Source: Acidovorax benzenivorans
GTDB lineage: Bacteria; Pseudomonadota; Gammaproteobacteria; Burkholderiales; Burkholderiaceae_C
Direction: 5' to 3'
Assembly: GCF_028680575.1 (NCBI RefSeq)
Contig: NZ_JAPCKI010000014.1
Location: 1-64,000 of the forward strand
DNA: 64,000 nucleotides
Of this stretch, positions 7,388 to 16,984 are shown piece after piece. Position 1 is the first letter of the stretch. The number at the start of each line of letters is the position of its first letter. Both the position numbers and the translations under genes were made by a program. The notes below the pieces were generated by a model, which was given only the letters and a program-made list of their open reading frames with translations, searched no databases and had not been told where the DNA came from.

Positions 7388-8026
7388 ATGTCAAGTTACA
7401 ACGCTCCCTTCGAAATCCACGTCCACGGACAGGTCCCTTTGCGTGCTGATGCCAGTTTTGACCAGCTCCAGGAGGCGCTCAAACCCCTGTGGAAGTACGC
7501 TGGAGCCCGCTCGCTGGCCGATGGCGCTGCCAGCGCCTATGAGGAAGAGCCCGGCATCAAATACGACGCGCAGGAACACTTGCTGCAGATGTGCTGGACG
7601 GTGCGCGGTGACGAGGATTTCCGTCAGTCGCTCGACGAGATGTGCATGAGCCTCAATGAACTGGCTGAGCAGGGTGCTGCCATTGAGGTCACCTTCTACG
7701 ACACCGACTTTGATGAAGACGAAGAAGAGCAGGGCGCCGAGTCGCGCGACGACTTCGTGATGCTCTTCGTCGGCCCCACGCCCGCTGCCATCATGCAGGT
7801 GCAGCGCGATCTGCTGGTGCAGGACGTTGTGAACATGATGGAGCGCCACTTTGATGGCGCCGAGTTGGGCGGTGTGGTTGCTGAGATCGATAAACTGTTC
7901 AGCCAGCGTTTTGATGCCCTGGTGAACTCGCTGGAGATCGGCAAGCCCCCGCGTGGCCCTGGCGGCGCGGGTGCTGGTCACGGCGGCGGCAGTGGTGGTG
8001 GCCGTCGTCCGCGCCACTTGCACTGA
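7388..8026 (+). CDS. Conserved hypothetical protein with Gly/Arg-rich tail
   Basis: A 212-residue acidic cytosolic protein I do not recognise with certainty; similar proteins are common in Burkholderiales. The N-terminal 190 residues look like a compact alpha/beta domain, with an acidic run DEDEEEQGAE near residue 115. The last 25 residues are Gly/Arg/His rich, like RNA-binding tails. The start codon lies only 14 bases after the tRNA end and has no clear ribosome binding site. In the uninterrupted chromosome this gene would directly follow tRNA-Leu and could be co-transcribed with it; the island now separates it from any promoter upstream of that tRNA. Confidence 0.7.
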   Translation: MSSYNAPFEIHVHGQVPLRADASFDQLQEALKPLWKYAGARSLADGAASAYEEEPGIKYDAQEHLLQMCWTVRGDEDFRQSLDEMCMSLNELAEQGAAIEVTFYDTDFDEDEEEQGAESRDDFVMLFVGPTPAAIMQVQRDLLVQDVVNMMERHFDGAELGGVVAEIDKLFSQRFDALVNSLEIGKPPRGPGGAGAGHGGGSGGGRRPRHLH

Positions 8027-8178
8027 TCCGCGTGGGCGTGTTACGCAGCGCTTTGGCGCGTGCAGTGCTGCGCTTCTCCCCCAGATATCTCCCGGGCGTT
8101 GGGTAAATTCTCGGAGCACTTCGGCGCCCCTGTGCTATCGCGTCGCACCACGCCTTTCCCGTCGCTGCCTTGTCCTCC

Positions 8179-8703
8179 ATGAGCACTGATCTTCCGTATC
8201 TGCGTTCCTACCCTGCTTCGTTGCAGGATCAGGCGCGCGATCTGCTGGCACAGGGCAAGCTCGGAGCAGTGCTGCAGCGCAAGTACCCGCAGGCGCATGC
8301 CGTGCGCAGTGACAAGGCGCTCTACGACTATGCGCAGGAGCTCAAGGCGCGCTACCTGCGCAATGCAGGCACCATCAACAAGGTGTTGTTCGACAACAAG
8401 ATCCATGTGGTGCGCCACGCGCTGGGTTTGCACACGGCCGTGTCGCGCGTGCAGGGCAACCGGCTGGCGGCCAAACATGAGATTCGCATTGCCGCGATGT
8501 TCAAACAGGCGCCAGAAGAATTCCTGCGCATGATCGTCGTCCACGAGCTGGCCCACCTGCGCGAGAAGGATCACGACAAGGCCTTCTACCAGTTGTGTAC
8601 CCACATGGAGCCGCAGTACCACCAGTACGAATTCGACCTGCGCCTGTACCTCATCCATGTGGAACAGGCAGGTACTCGGCTATGGGGCGGGGACGGTTCC
8701 TGA
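8179..8703 (+). CDS. YgjP-type metal-dependent hydrolase (M48/DUF45)
   Basis: A 174-residue protein of the YgjP/WLM metallopeptidase group. The zinc motif HELAHL (about 120-125) is followed by REKDHDKAFYQLC, giving the third ligand, and the C-terminal half has the expected helices. Function in the cell is unknown for most members. ATG at 8179 is preferred over an upstream in-frame TTG at 8170. The protein is slightly shorter at the N-terminus than many YgjP homologues, lacking the beta-hairpin part. Confidence 0.8.
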   Translation: MSTDLPYLRSYPASLQDQARDLLAQGKLGAVLQRKYPQAHAVRSDKALYDYAQELKARYLRNAGTINKVLFDNKIHVVRHALGLHTAVSRVQGNRLAAKHEIRIAAMFKQAPEEFLRMIVVHELAHLREKDHDKAFYQLCTHMEPQYHQYEFDLRLYLIHVEQAGTRLWGGDGS

Positions 8704-8732
8704 AGGCTCAGATGCGCAACGTCCGACAGATG

Positions 8733-8782
8733 CAAAAATAATAGCGGCTAGCGCTTATGAATCGGGCGCTAGGAGCAGTTTT
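8733..8782. repeat. Dispersed palindromic repeat, copy A
   Basis: Imperfect palindrome centred on TAGCGCTTAT...GGGCGCTA, flanked by AAAATAATAGC on the left and AGCAGTTTT on the right. It matches the other copies in this window (13072, 16869, 25480, 27042, 33521, 42522) and lies between the 3' ends of the YgjP gene and murI. Confidence 0.75.
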
Positions 8783-8791
8783 GGGGCTGAA

Positions 8792-9682
8792 TCAAGGTAC
8801 TGAAACGCTTCGGCAGAGGCTGGGAGGCAGATTCAGCCAGCGCTCGGCTGCAGCTTCCATCATGGCTACGGGGCCCGTGGTGAGCAGTTGTACGGACGGC
8901 TGGCCCTCGCGGGATGCGGGCTGGTCGCTTGGGTGCGAAAGCGACGGCAAAGTAAGCAGGCCCGCAGCCTCCAGCAGCCGCCGCGTCTGGCGCGCCACGG
9001 GTTCTCCGGTTTCAATGAACTGAACGTCGGGGCCCACCAGCGCCCGCAACTCGTGGGCCACAAAGATGTAGTGCGTGCAGCCCAGCACCAGGGTGTCCAT
9101 CTGCCCTGGGCCAGTACCAAAACCACCCATGGCTTGCAGATAACGTTGGCACAGAGCCCCAGTTTCCGTGGCAGGGACGGGACTGCCAGGGGCAATGGCT
9201 GGCAGTGCCACGCTGCGCTCAATGGCGTGCGCCAGGCCATCACAAGGCTGCACCACAAAATGGGCCTGATCGGCCAGCGAGGTCATGAGCTTGCCGAACT
9301 TGGCGCTGGTCAGTGTGCCCCGGGTGCCGATGACACCCACATGCCCTGTTTTGGTGACTGCAAGCGCGGGCTTGATGGCGGGCTCCAGGCCCACCAGGGG
9401 CAACTCCGGGTGGCTGCTGCGCACCTCATGAATGGCCGCCGCCGTGGCCGTGTTGCAGGCCACCACCAGGGCCTTGATGTGGTGCTGCTCACACAGATAC
9501 TGGGTGATGGCATGAGTACGGGCGGCCACAAAGGCGTCACCGCGCTCGCCGTAGGGGGCGTTGGCGCTGTCGGCCAGGTACACGAATCGCTCGTTGGGCA
9601 TGGCTGCCAACAGCATGTGCAGCACGCTCAGCCCGCCGACGCCGCTGTCAAATACACCGATGGGGGAAGAGGACTGCGGCAT
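8792..9682 (-). CDS. murI: Glutamate racemase
   Basis: Converts L- to D-glutamate for peptidoglycan. The 296-residue protein shows GVFDSGVGGLSV (9-20), the first catalytic cysteine C76 in ACNTAT, and the second C202 in LGCTHY; the acidic partner lies in YLADSANAPYGE (35-46). Length is slightly above the usual 265-285 because of an insert around residues 160-172 and a C-terminal extension. It is transcribed alone, convergent with the YgjP gene and downstream of fumA on the same strand, separated by a terminator. Confidence 0.95.
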   Translation of the reverse strand: MPQSSSPIGVFDSGVGGLSVLHMLLAAMPNERFVYLADSANAPYGERGDAFVAARTHAITQYLCEQHHIKALVVACNTATAAAIHEVRSSHPELPLVGLEPAIKPALAVTKTGHVGVIGTRGTLTSAKFGKLMTSLADQAHFVVQPCDGLAHAIERSVALPAIAPGSPVPATETGALCQRYLQAMGGFGTGPGQMDTLVLGCTHYIFVAHELRALVGPDVQFIETGEPVARQTRRLLEAAGLLTLPSLSHPSDQPASREGQPSVQLLTTGPVAMMEAAAERWLNLPPSLCRSVSVP

Positions 9683-9786
9683 CGTGGAATCAAGCTCTAG
9701 CAGTTGGACAAGCCGTGGATTGTAGGAAAGACGGGGCTGCTGCGCTGGTGCGCCGCTTTCAGTCCACGAGTCCGTCGAAGGGATGT

Positions 9787-9812
9787 GAAAAAACCGCCCG
9801 AAGGCGGTTTTG
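9787..9812 (-). terminator. Rho-independent terminator of fumA
   Basis: An eight-base stem AAACCGCC/GGCGGTTT with a CGAA loop; read on the minus strand it is followed by a run of T, so it ends fumA transcription before murI. Confidence 0.85.
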
Positions 9813-9864
9813 TGGGGGCGTTCTCAGGGCTCGCAGTACAGTCGTGCCCCGGTGACCCCAAGCA

Positions 9865-11433
9865 TCAGGCGGCGGCTACTTCAATGCCCTTGAACTCGCC
9901 CGAGGCGATGCGCTTTTGCCACTCGGCTGGGCCCGTGATGTGGGCGCTGGTGCCACCGGCGTCCACGGCCACGGTCACGGGCATATCCACCACGTCGAAT
10001 TCGTAGATGGCTTCCATGCCCAGGTCGGCAAAGCCCACGACCTTGGCGGTCTTGATGGCCTTGCTGACCAGGTAGGCGGCGCCGCCCACGGCCATGAGGT
10101 AGGCGCTCTGGTGCTTCTTGATGGCCTCGATGGCGACCGGGCCGCGCTCGGCCTTGCCCACCATGGCGATCAGGCCGGTCTGGGCCAGCATCATCTCGGT
10201 GAAGCCGTCCATGCGCGTGGCGGTGGTGGGGCCTGCGGGGCCCACGGCTTCGCCCTTCACGGGGTCCACAGGGCCCACGTAGTAAATGATGCGGTTGGTG
10301 AAGTCCACGGGCAGCTTCTCGCCCTTGGCCAGCATGTCCTGGATGCGCTTGTGTGCGGCATCGCGGCCGGTCAGCATCTTGCCGTTGAGCAGCAAAGTGT
10401 CGCCAGGCTTCCAGCTGGCCACTTCTTCCTTGGTCAGCGTGTCGAGGTTGACTTTCTTGCTCTTGTTGTAGTCGGGTGCCCAGTTCACGTTGGGCCACAG
10501 GTCCAGGCTGGGGGGCGTGAGATACACGGGGCCCGAGCCGTCCATCACAAAGTGCGCGTGGCGTGTGGCGGCGCAGTTCGGGATCATTGCGATGGGCTTG
10601 CTGGCCGCGTGTGTGGGGTACATCTTGATCTTGACGTCCAGCACCGTGGTCAGGCCGCCCAGGCCTTGGGCGCCAATGCCCAGCGCGTTGACCTTTTCAA
10701 ACAGCTCCAGGCGCAGCTCCTCGACCTTGTCGAGCGCGGGGCCGCCGGTCTTGGCGGCTTCGGCCTTGGCCTGCAGTTCATACATGTCCAGGTCGTCCAT
10801 CAGGCTTTCCTTGGCCATGAGCACGGCTTTTTCCGCCGTACCGCCAATGCCGATGCCCAGCATGCCGGGCGGGCACCAGCCAGCGCCCATGGTGGGCACG
10901 GTCTTGAGCACCCAGTCCACCACGTTGTCGCCGGGGTTGAGCATGTACATCTTGGACTTGTTCTCCGAGCCGCCGCCCTTGGCCGCCACGGTGATGTCCA
11001 CGGTGTTGCCTGGCACGATCTCGGTGAAGATCACGGCAGGGGTGTTGTCCTTGGTGTTCTTGCGGGCGAACTGCGGGTCGGCCACGACCGAGGCGCGCAG
11101 CGTGTTGTCGGGGTGGTTGTAGCCACGGCGCACGCCTTCGTTGATGGCGTCGTCCAGGCTGCCGCTGAAGCCTTCCCAGCGCACGTCCATCCCCACTTTC
11201 AGGAACACGTTGACGATGCCGGTGTCCTGGCAGATGGGGCGCTGGCCGGTGGCGCTCATCTTGCTGTTGGTCAGGATCTGCGCAATCGCGTCCTTGGCGG
11301 CTGGGCTCTTTTCGCGCTCGTAGGCGCGGGCCAGGTGGGCGATGTAGTCGGTGGGGTGGTAGTAGCTGATGTACTGCAGTGCGCCGGCAATGGATTCGAT
11401 CAGGTCTTCTTGGCGAATGGTCGTCGTGGTCAT
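9865..11433 (-). CDS. fumA: Fumarate hydratase, class I
   Basis: Oxygen-sensitive [4Fe-4S] fumarase interconverting fumarate and malate in the TCA cycle. The 522-residue protein contains the three cluster cysteines in ICQDTG, WCPPG and NCAATRH, with the N-terminal alpha domain and the C-terminal beta domain fused in one chain. Length is a little below the 548 of E. coli FumA. The gene is divergent from fumC with 169 bp between start codons, so the bacterium carries the iron-dependent and iron-independent isoenzymes side by side. A terminator follows at 9787-9812. Confidence 0.95.
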   Translation of the reverse strand: MTTTTIRQEDLIESIAGALQYISYYHPTDYIAHLARAYEREKSPAAKDAIAQILTNSKMSATGQRPICQDTGIVNVFLKVGMDVRWEGFSGSLDDAINEGVRRGYNHPDNTLRASVVADPQFARKNTKDNTPAVIFTEIVPGNTVDITVAAKGGGSENKSKMYMLNPGDNVVDWVLKTVPTMGAGWCPPGMLGIGIGGTAEKAVLMAKESLMDDLDMYELQAKAEAAKTGGPALDKVEELRLELFEKVNALGIGAQGLGGLTTVLDVKIKMYPTHAASKPIAMIPNCAATRHAHFVMDGSGPVYLTPPSLDLWPNVNWAPDYNKSKKVNLDTLTKEEVASWKPGDTLLLNGKMLTGRDAAHKRIQDMLAKGEKLPVDFTNRIIYYVGPVDPVKGEAVGPAGPTTATRMDGFTEMMLAQTGLIAMVGKAERGPVAIEAIKKHQSAYLMAVGGAAYLVSKAIKTAKVVGFADLGMEAIYEFDVVDMPVTVAVDAGGTSAHITGPAEWQKRIASGEFKGIEVAAA

Positions 11434-11602
11434 GGCGGTGGGGGTTTTAGGGAAAACGCGAACCCCGAATTATCTCCCGGCGGGCTTGCGCGGGCCTGTC
11501 AGGGGCGATGGGGGTGGTAGCGCACCATGGCCTTCGGTGGGTATGCTGCGGGCTGGTGTTTCATTCATTCCCATCCGCTCACCGAGCGCGCAAGGCCCCA
11601 TC

Positions 11603-13012
11603 GTGAAGACCTCTACCCCTGACGCGACCGCATACCGCACCGAAAAAGACACCTTCGGCCCCATCGATGTGCCTGCCCAGCGCCTGTGGGGGGCACAGAC
11701 GCAGCGCTCGCTGCACCACTTCGCCATTTCTGGCGAGCGCATGGCGCCGGAGCTGATCCGAGCGCTGGCCCAGGTCAAGCGGGCCAGCGCCTATGTGAAC
11801 AACGCGCTGGGCCTGCTCGATGCGGCCAAGACCACGGCCATCGTGGCGGCGGCAGACGAGGTGATCGAAGGCGGTCACCTGCAGGAGTTTCCGCTGGTGG
11901 TGTGGCAGACCGGATCGGGCACGCAGACCAACATGAACATGAACGAGGTGCTGGCCAACCGGGCGAGCGAGCTGCTGGGTGGCCCGCGCGGCGAAGCGCG
12001 CCTGGTGCATCCCAACGACGAGGTGAACAAGAGCCAGTCGAGCAACGACGTGTTCCCGACCGCCATGCACGTGGCGGCGGTGGACGCACTGATGCATCGC
12101 TTGCTGCCCGCGCTGCACGGCCTGCGCACCACGCTGGCGGCCAAGGCCCAGTCGTTTGACGACATCGTGAAGATTGGCCGCACGCATTTGCAGGACGCCA
12201 CTCCGCTCACGCTGGGCCAGGAGATCTCGGGCTGGGTGGCGCAGCTGCAGCACGGCGAACAGCATGTGCGTGCCGCGCTGCCCCATTTGGGCGAGCTGGC
12301 ACTGGGCGGCACGGCCGTGGGCACCGGGCTCAATGCACCGGCCGGTTATGCGCAGGCCGTGGCCAAAGAGCTGGCCGACCTGACGGGCCTGCCGCTGGTG
12401 ACGGCGCCCAACAAGTTCGAGGCCCTGGCTAGCTGCGATGCGCTGGTGCATGCCCATGGCGCGCTCAAGACCCTGGCGGCCAGCCTGATGAAGATTGCCA
12501 ACGACGTGCGCTGGCTGGCCAGCGGCCCGCGCAGCGGGCTGGGCGAAATCACCATCCCCGAGAACGAGCCGGGCTCGTCCATCATGCCGGGCAAGGTCAA
12601 CCCCACACAGTGCGAGGCGCTGACCATGCTGTGTGCGCAGGTGATGGGCAACGACGTGGCCATCAACATCGGCGGGGCCTCGGGCAACTTCGAGCTGAAC
12701 GTGTTCCGGCCCATGGTGATCCACAACTTCTTGCAGAGCGTGCGCTTGCTGGCCGATGGGATGGCCAGCTTCAACGAACACTGCGCCGTGGGCATCGAGC
12801 CTAACCAGGCGCGCATCGACGAACTGCTGGACCGGTCGCTGATGTTGGTGACGGCGCTCAACCCCCACATCGGCTATGACAAGGCCGCCTTCATTGCCAA
12901 GAAGGCGCACAAGGAAGGCACCAGTCTGCGCGAAGCGGCTGTGGCCTCGGGCCATGTGACGGGTGAGCAGTTTGACCAGTGGGTGGTGCCTGCGCAGATG
13001 GTGGGGCGTTGA
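11603..13012 (+). CDS. fumC: Fumarate hydratase, class II
   Basis: Iron-free, oxygen-stable fumarase of the aspartase/fumarase superfamily; 469 residues. The family signature [11 protein letters not shown] lies at about 323-333, and the substrate-binding segments [12 protein letters not shown] and [10 protein letters not shown] are intact. GTG at 11603 is chosen because AAGG sits seven bases upstream and the protein then has the usual length; the frame stays open upstream with an ATG at 11538 whose extra residues do not look like a fumarase. Divergent from fumA. Confidence 0.95.
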   Translation: MKTSTPDATAYRTEKDTFGPIDVPAQRLWGAQTQRSLHHFAISGERMAPELIRALAQVKRASAYVNNALGLLDAAKTTAIVAAADEVIEGGHLQEFPLVVWQTGSGTQTNMNMNEVLANRASELLGGPRGEARLVHPNDEVNKSQSSNDVFPTAMHVAAVDALMHRLLPALHGLRTTLAAKAQSFDDIVKIGRTHLQDATPLTLGQEISGWVAQLQHGEQHVRAALPHLGELALGGTAVGTGLNAPAGYAQAVAKELADLTGLPLVTAPNKFEALASCDALVHAHGALKTLAASLMKIANDVRWLASGPRSGLGEITIPENEPGSSIMPGKVNPTQCEALTMLCAQVMGNDVAINIGGASGNFELNVFRPMVIHNFLQSVRLLADGMASFNEHCAVGIEPNQARIDELLDRSLMLVTALNPHIGYDKAAFIAKKAHKEGTSLREAAVASGHVTGEQFDQWVVPAQMVGR

Positions 13013-13071
13013 GGCGGTGTGCGTTCCTTTTGCACAAATCTTGACAAAAATTTGAATGAAATGTGCAGATG

Positions 13072-13117
13072 GCGCTTTTGGAATATGCCTGAGCAGCTAT
13101 CAAAACAATAGTAATTG
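13072..13117. repeat. Dispersed palindromic repeat, copy B (partial)
   Basis: Contains the conserved half GAGCAGCTATCAAAACAATAG preceded by a degenerate GGCGCTT. It lies between the convergent ends of fumC and the response regulator gene, where no other terminator is evident. Confidence 0.65.
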
Positions 13118-13145
13118 GCCCTGGGGGTTTTGGGGACTGCGCCCA

Positions 13146-13856
13146 TCAGGCTGCTGACGGACCCTCATGGTTTGGGTCTAGCGCAAACCCCACGCCATAC
13201 ACCGAGCGGATCCAGTCGCTGCCATCCGTGCTGGCGGCCTTGAGCTTTTTGCGCAGGTTCTTGATGTGGCTGTCGATGGCGCGTTCGTTCACATCCAGCG
13301 TGTCGTCATAGGCCTGGTCCAGCAGCTGGGCCCGCGAGAAGATGCGCCCCTTCTGGCGTGCCAGCACCTGCAGCAGCTTGAACTCGCGCCGCGTGAGGCC
13401 CAGTGGCGTGCCATGCAGCGTGGCCTGCCAGTGCGATTCGTCCAGCATCAGTGCGGCCAGCGATGCGCTGGCGGCGGATGGCGCCTGTGAAGCGGCGGTG
13501 CGGCGCAACACGGCCTTGACGCGGGCCACCACCTCGCGCGGCGAAAACGGCTTGCAGATGTAGTCGTCCGCGCCCAGCTCCAGGCCGATGAGGCGGTCTA
13601 CCTCTTCGACGCGGGCGGTCAGCATGATGATGGGGTGCTGCGTGTGGCGCCGCGCCTGGCGCAATATCTCCAGGCCGTCGATGCCGGGCAGCATGATGTC
13701 CAGCAGCGTGAGGTCGGGCGGTGTGGTGATAAGGCTGGCCAGGGCTGCACGGCCTTCGGCCTGGTGCTCTACGGTGTAACCAGCGTGGCGCAGGTAGTCC
13801 ACCACGATGGCGGCGATATCGGGTTCGTCTTCGACGACAAGGATGCGTGGGCTCAT
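13146..13856 (-). CDS. OmpR-family response regulator (BaeR-like)
   Basis: A 236-residue two-component regulator. The receiver domain (1-120) has the acidic pair E9/D10, phosphoacceptor aspartate in LLDIMLPG (D54 region), T in MLTAR and K in CKPFSP; the C-terminal winged helix (about 140-225) contains the RREFKLLQVLA and DSHIKNLRKKL helices. It overlaps the stop codon of the histidine kinase gene by four bases, so the two proteins form a pair. Target genes are unknown; the upstream operon members suggest an envelope function. Confidence 0.9.
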   Translation of the reverse strand: MSPRILVVEDEPDIAAIVVDYLRHAGYTVEHQAEGRAALASLITTPPDLTLLDIMLPGIDGLEILRQARRHTQHPIIMLTARVEEVDRLIGLELGADDYICKPFSPREVVARVKAVLRRTAASQAPSAASASLAALMLDESHWQATLHGTPLGLTRREFKLLQVLARQKGRIFSRAQLLDQAYDDTLDVNERAIDSHIKNLRKKLKAASTDGSDWIRSVYGVGFALDPNHEGPSAA

Positions 13857-15520
13857 GGTGCCGTGTTGTCCAGAAGGGGCAGGGTCAGCGTGATGCGCAG
13901 CCCGCCCAGGGGCGAGGTGTCGGCAGTCAGCGTGCCGCCGTGTGCGAGCACGATGGCCCGGCAGATCGCCAGGCCCAGGCCCGAGCCGCCATGGTCGCGG
14001 TTGCGCGAGGTTTCTGCGCGGTACAGGCGGTCAAAGATGCGGGGTAGCTCGTGCTTGGGTACGCCGGGCGCGCTGTCGTCCAACTGCACCTGCAGCTGGG
14101 CGGCGGCATCGGCCGGTGGCAGCAGGCGCGCCGCAATGCGCAGCAGGCCGCCTGCGTCGGTGTAGCGCAGGCTGTTCTCCAGCAGGTTCAAAAACACCTG
14201 GTGCAGTTGCTGCGCGTCGCCGCGCACCAGGGGCGCGGGCTGGGCGGCGCCTTGTGCGGCCAGGGCGTCCAGGCCGCTGGTGTCCACATCAATGCCCGCC
14301 TGGGCCAGGCGGGGGCGCATGGAGGCCAGCGCTTCGTTCAGCAGCGACAGCGGGTGCACGGGCACCTGGGCCGACGGCGCGCTGGTGCCCACCGCATCCA
14401 GGCTGGCGCGCAAGTCGCCCACCAGCTGGATCAGGCGCATCACCTGCCGGTGCAGGCGCAGCGCGGTCTTGTCGTCAAAGGGGCGGATGCCGTCCTGCAC
14501 GGCCTCGATCTCGGCGCGCATGGCGGCCAGGGGGGTGCGCAGCTCGTGGGCCACGTCGCCCAGCCATTGGCGGCGGCTGGCCTCGATGCTGCCCAGTTGT
14601 TCGGCCATGGTGTTGAAGGTGCGGGCCAGTTGGGCCAGTTCGTCGTTGCCGTGCACGGGCACGCGGGTGTGCAGGTGGCCCTGCGCAATGCCGCGTGCGC
14701 CGGTGGCCAGGGCCTCTACCGGGGCCAGCCAGCGCCGCGCCAGCCAGCCCGACAGCACCAGCGCTAGCGCCAGCCCGGCCAAGCCCGTCCACGCCACAAA
14801 GCCCAGGTGCTGGGCCAGAAAGGCCTGGTCTGCCTCGCTGCGCATGCCCTGCGGGGGCGCCAGCACCAGGTGCCCGATGGTCTGGCCGCCTGTGCCATGC
14901 AGCGCCAGGCGCGCCCCCCCCGGCTGGGGCGGCGTGCCAGCGACCCACTGGTCTTGTGCATCGAGCAGGCCCAGGCGGGGGTAGATGTCATCCGGGTGGC
15001 GCTGGGGTGGCGCGAAGCCCCGGTCCAGGGGGCGCAGGTCGCCGGGTGGGCGTGGGGGAGGGCTGTTGCCAAGGTCGGCGCTACTGCCTCCGCCACTGTC
15101 ACTGCCGTTGGCAGGAGGGGCGTTGGCCGTGTCAGGGGGCTCTGAGGGGAGGCCGGGAGGAGCGGGGGGCTTAGCAAAGGGGTCCGCGCGGTCGGGGGGG
15201 AGTCCGCTTGGGGGGCGAGTGTTGTCCAGCCCGCGCGGGCCGCCGCCCGGGTGGGTCAGCCGTCCCCACAGGGCCGACTGCCCGCGCAGGCTGTCCCAGC
15301 CACCTGTCTGGATGTGGTGGGCCTGCAGGCGCGCGGCCAGCCAGTCCATGCGGGCCAGCTCGATCTCGGCCACGTACGGCCCCAGGCCCCGCTGCAGACC
15401 GAGGCGCGAGAACCCCACAAAAATCAGCAACAGCGCCAGCAGCAGAGCGGCCAGGGCAATGAAGGCTTTGCGGTGCAGCGTCAGATGGGGCAAAGGGACG
15501 AGGGCGCGCAGTGGTGGCAT
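13853..15520 (-). CDS. Sensor histidine kinase (BaeS-like) with Pro-rich sensor domain
   Basis: A 555-residue membrane kinase: first membrane helix at about residues 18-38, a periplasmic sensor, second helix about 240-262, HAMP (about 263-315), HisKA with the H-box DVAHELRTPLAA (about 322-333), and HATPase with NLLENSLRYT and GGSGLGLAI. The periplasmic part holds a striking 90-residue stretch dominated by Pro, Gly, Ser and Asp (near residues 110-195) that looks disordered. ATG at 15520 is chosen because it starts five bases after the preceding gene; upstream in-frame codons read through that gene. Confidence 0.9.
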   Translation of the reverse strand: MPPLRALVPLPHLTLHRKAFIALAALLLALLLIFVGFSRLGLQRGLGPYVAEIELARMDWLAARLQAHHIQTGGWDSLRGQSALWGRLTHPGGGPRGLDNTRPPSGLPPDRADPFAKPPAPPGLPSEPPDTANAPPANGSDSGGGSSADLGNSPPPRPPGDLRPLDRGFAPPQRHPDDIYPRLGLLDAQDQWVAGTPPQPGGARLALHGTGGQTIGHLVLAPPQGMRSEADQAFLAQHLGFVAWTGLAGLALALVLSGWLARRWLAPVEALATGARGIAQGHLHTRVPVHGNDELAQLARTFNTMAEQLGSIEASRRQWLGDVAHELRTPLAAMRAEIEAVQDGIRPFDDKTALRLHRQVMRLIQLVGDLRASLDAVGTSAPSAQVPVHPLSLLNEALASMRPRLAQAGIDVDTSGLDALAAQGAAQPAPLVRGDAQQLHQVFLNLLENSLRYTDAGGLLRIAARLLPPADAAAQLQVQLDDSAPGVPKHELPRIFDRLYRAETSRNRDHGGSGLGLAICRAIVLAHGGTLTADTSPLGGLRITLTLPLLDNTAP

Positions 15521-15525
15521 GGAGG

Positions 15526-15804
15526 TCAGCGGGCGGGGGGCGGGCCACCTGCGCCGGGGCCACCAGGCCCACCGGCAGGCATGGCCACCAGGGTGCCGTC
15601 CATTGTGCGGCAAGTGCCTGCCAGGGTTTTGCCGTCCGGCATGGTCAGCGTGACCGAGGCGCCTTCGGTCTTGCCCTTGCAGGCGGCGTAGGCCTCAGGT
15701 GGTGGGGCGGGCGGCGTGCCACGGGCTGGCTGGGCGTGGCTGGGGAATGCTGCGGCGATGGATGCCAGGGCCAATGCAGCGAAAAGGGTGTGGATCTTGA
15801 ACAT
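15526..15804 (-). CDS. Small secreted hypothetical protein
   Basis: A 92-residue protein with a clear signal peptide (MFKIHTLFAALALASIAAAF, cleavage probably after SHA). The mature part has two cysteines (in YAACKGKTEG and GTCRTMDG) that could form a disulfide and ends in a Gly/Pro-rich tail. No family is recognised beyond a resemblance to small periplasmic proteins found next to two-component systems. It lies between the dioxygenase-like lipoprotein gene and the kinase gene on the same strand and probably belongs to their operon; it could be an accessory sensor for the kinase. Confidence 0.75.
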   Translation of the reverse strand: MFKIHTLFAALALASIAAAFPSHAQPARGTPPAPPPEAYAACKGKTEGASVTLTMPDGKTLAGTCRTMDGTLVAMPAGGPGGPGAGGPPPAR

Positions 15805-15857
15805 CGGGTGTCTTTCTGGTGATCGAAAAAACAGGGTGAACGGAAGAAAGGAAGGGC

Positions 15858-16760
15858 TCAGGCGGCGATCGAGATCGTGATGCTGGCGGAATAGCCACCG
15901 CCCGTGTTGGCTTGCATGGTGGTCATCTCCAGCTCCGTGCCGTCGCTGAATACGTTGTCGGTGGCAAAGGTAATGGAGGCCAGGTTGCGCACGCTGGCGC
16001 TGTAGCCCGAATTGCTGCTGTAGATGCTGCTGAGCAGGGTGGTGGGGAAGGCCAGCTGCGTGGTCTTGATCTTGTTGGCAGCCTTGGTGGCCGATGCCAG
16101 CGTGGGGTAGATCTCCAGGTGCATGTGCGGCATGCGGCCCGAATAGCAGCCGGGCACGATGGTGGTGAAGGTCACGGTGCCGTTGGCGTCCGTGGCCTGC
16201 ACGCCGCGCAGGTGGTTGTCGGCGATGTTGTTGGAGGTGTAGACCGAGTAGTTGCCGTCTTGCGTGCAGTGCCACAGGTAGATGGCGTATCCCGCCAGTG
16301 GCGCGCAACTGGCTTTGGTGTTGGTCAGTGTGATGGTGATGGACAGCGGCACGCCGCTGACCTGGGTGGACGAGCCCACAGAGCTGCGGATGTCCGAACG
16401 CACGATGCCGCTGAGCGCGAGCACGTTGTAGGTGTTGTTGCTGGCGGTGGAGCCGTCGGCGGGGTAGGGGCCGGCGGTCTCCTCGGGCACGACGGAGCAG
16501 CTGGTGGTTGTGCCGGTGCCGGTTCCCGTGCCTGATCCGGTGCTGCTCCCGGTGCCAGACCCCGAGTCCGTGCTGCTGCCGGAGTCGGTGCTGGTGCTGT
16601 CGCTGCCACCGCCGCAGCCCCATAGGGTGGCGACGCTCAGGGAGCCCAGGGCGCTGAGTGCCAGGCGGCGGCTGGTGGCGGTGTGTGTGGACGGGGAGGC
16701 TGCTGCAGCGGGTGCAGGTGCCGTTGCTGCGGTCGGGGAGAGAGAGGGCAGATGGGGCAT
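15858..16760 (-). CDS. Intradiol-dioxygenase-like lipoprotein
   Basis: A 300-residue exported protein. The N-terminus has twin arginines (TATSRRLALSALG) and a lipobox-like LWGC at about residues 46-49, so it is probably a lipoprotein. A 40-residue linker of Gly, Ser, Thr and Asp follows. The globular part shows intradiol dioxygenase features: EETAGPYPAD, YAIYLWHCTQDGNYSVY, and CYSGRMPHMHLEIY with the expected Tyr and two His iron ligands. Cytosolic members cleave catechols; the role of secreted ones is largely unknown. First gene of a four-gene operon with the small protein, kinase and response regulator. A good ribosome binding site (AAGGAG) precedes ATG 16760. Confidence 0.8.
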   Translation of the reverse strand: MPHLPSLSPTAATAPAPAAAASPSTHTATSRRLALSALGSLSVATLWGCGGGSDSTSTDSGSSTDSGSGTGSSTGSGTGTGTGTTTSCSVVPEETAGPYPADGSTASNNTYNVLALSGIVRSDIRSSVGSSTQVSGVPLSITITLTNTKASCAPLAGYAIYLWHCTQDGNYSVYTSNNIADNHLRGVQATDANGTVTFTTIVPGCYSGRMPHMHLEIYPTLASATKAANKIKTTQLAFPTTLLSSIYSSNSGYSASVRNLASITFATDNVFSDGTELEMTTMQANTGGGYSASITISIAA

Positions 16761-16868
16761 GGATTTCTCCTTCGGGTGGGTCTGCACCGCACTGTGCCTA
16801 CCGATTGAGGAGAAATCTGGGAGCGCCCTGGGCGCCCTCTGGACGCTGCGTGTCGGTAACGTGATTGG

Positions 16869-16923
16869 TTCAAATTTGATAGCTGCTGGCGCTTATGCAG
16901 TGGGCGCTATCGGCACTTTTGAC
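16869..16923. repeat. Dispersed palindromic repeat, copy C
   Basis: TTCAAATTTGATAGCTGCTGGCGCTTATG then CAGTGGGCGCTATCGGCACTTTTGA; same pattern as copies A, D and G. Located between the YqhA-family gene and the dioxygenase-like gene. Confidence 0.75.
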
Positions 16924-16984
16924 TGAAATTTTGGTGCCCAGGCTCCCGCAGCGGTGCTGGGGGGCCTGGGAGCCAGTGCCGTGC

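Noticed and set aside
9916-11520. 534-residue open frame on the plus strand
   Set aside because: It is antisense to fumA, which has all family motifs; the product is Gly/His/Val-rich low-complexity sequence typical of a high-GC shadow frame.
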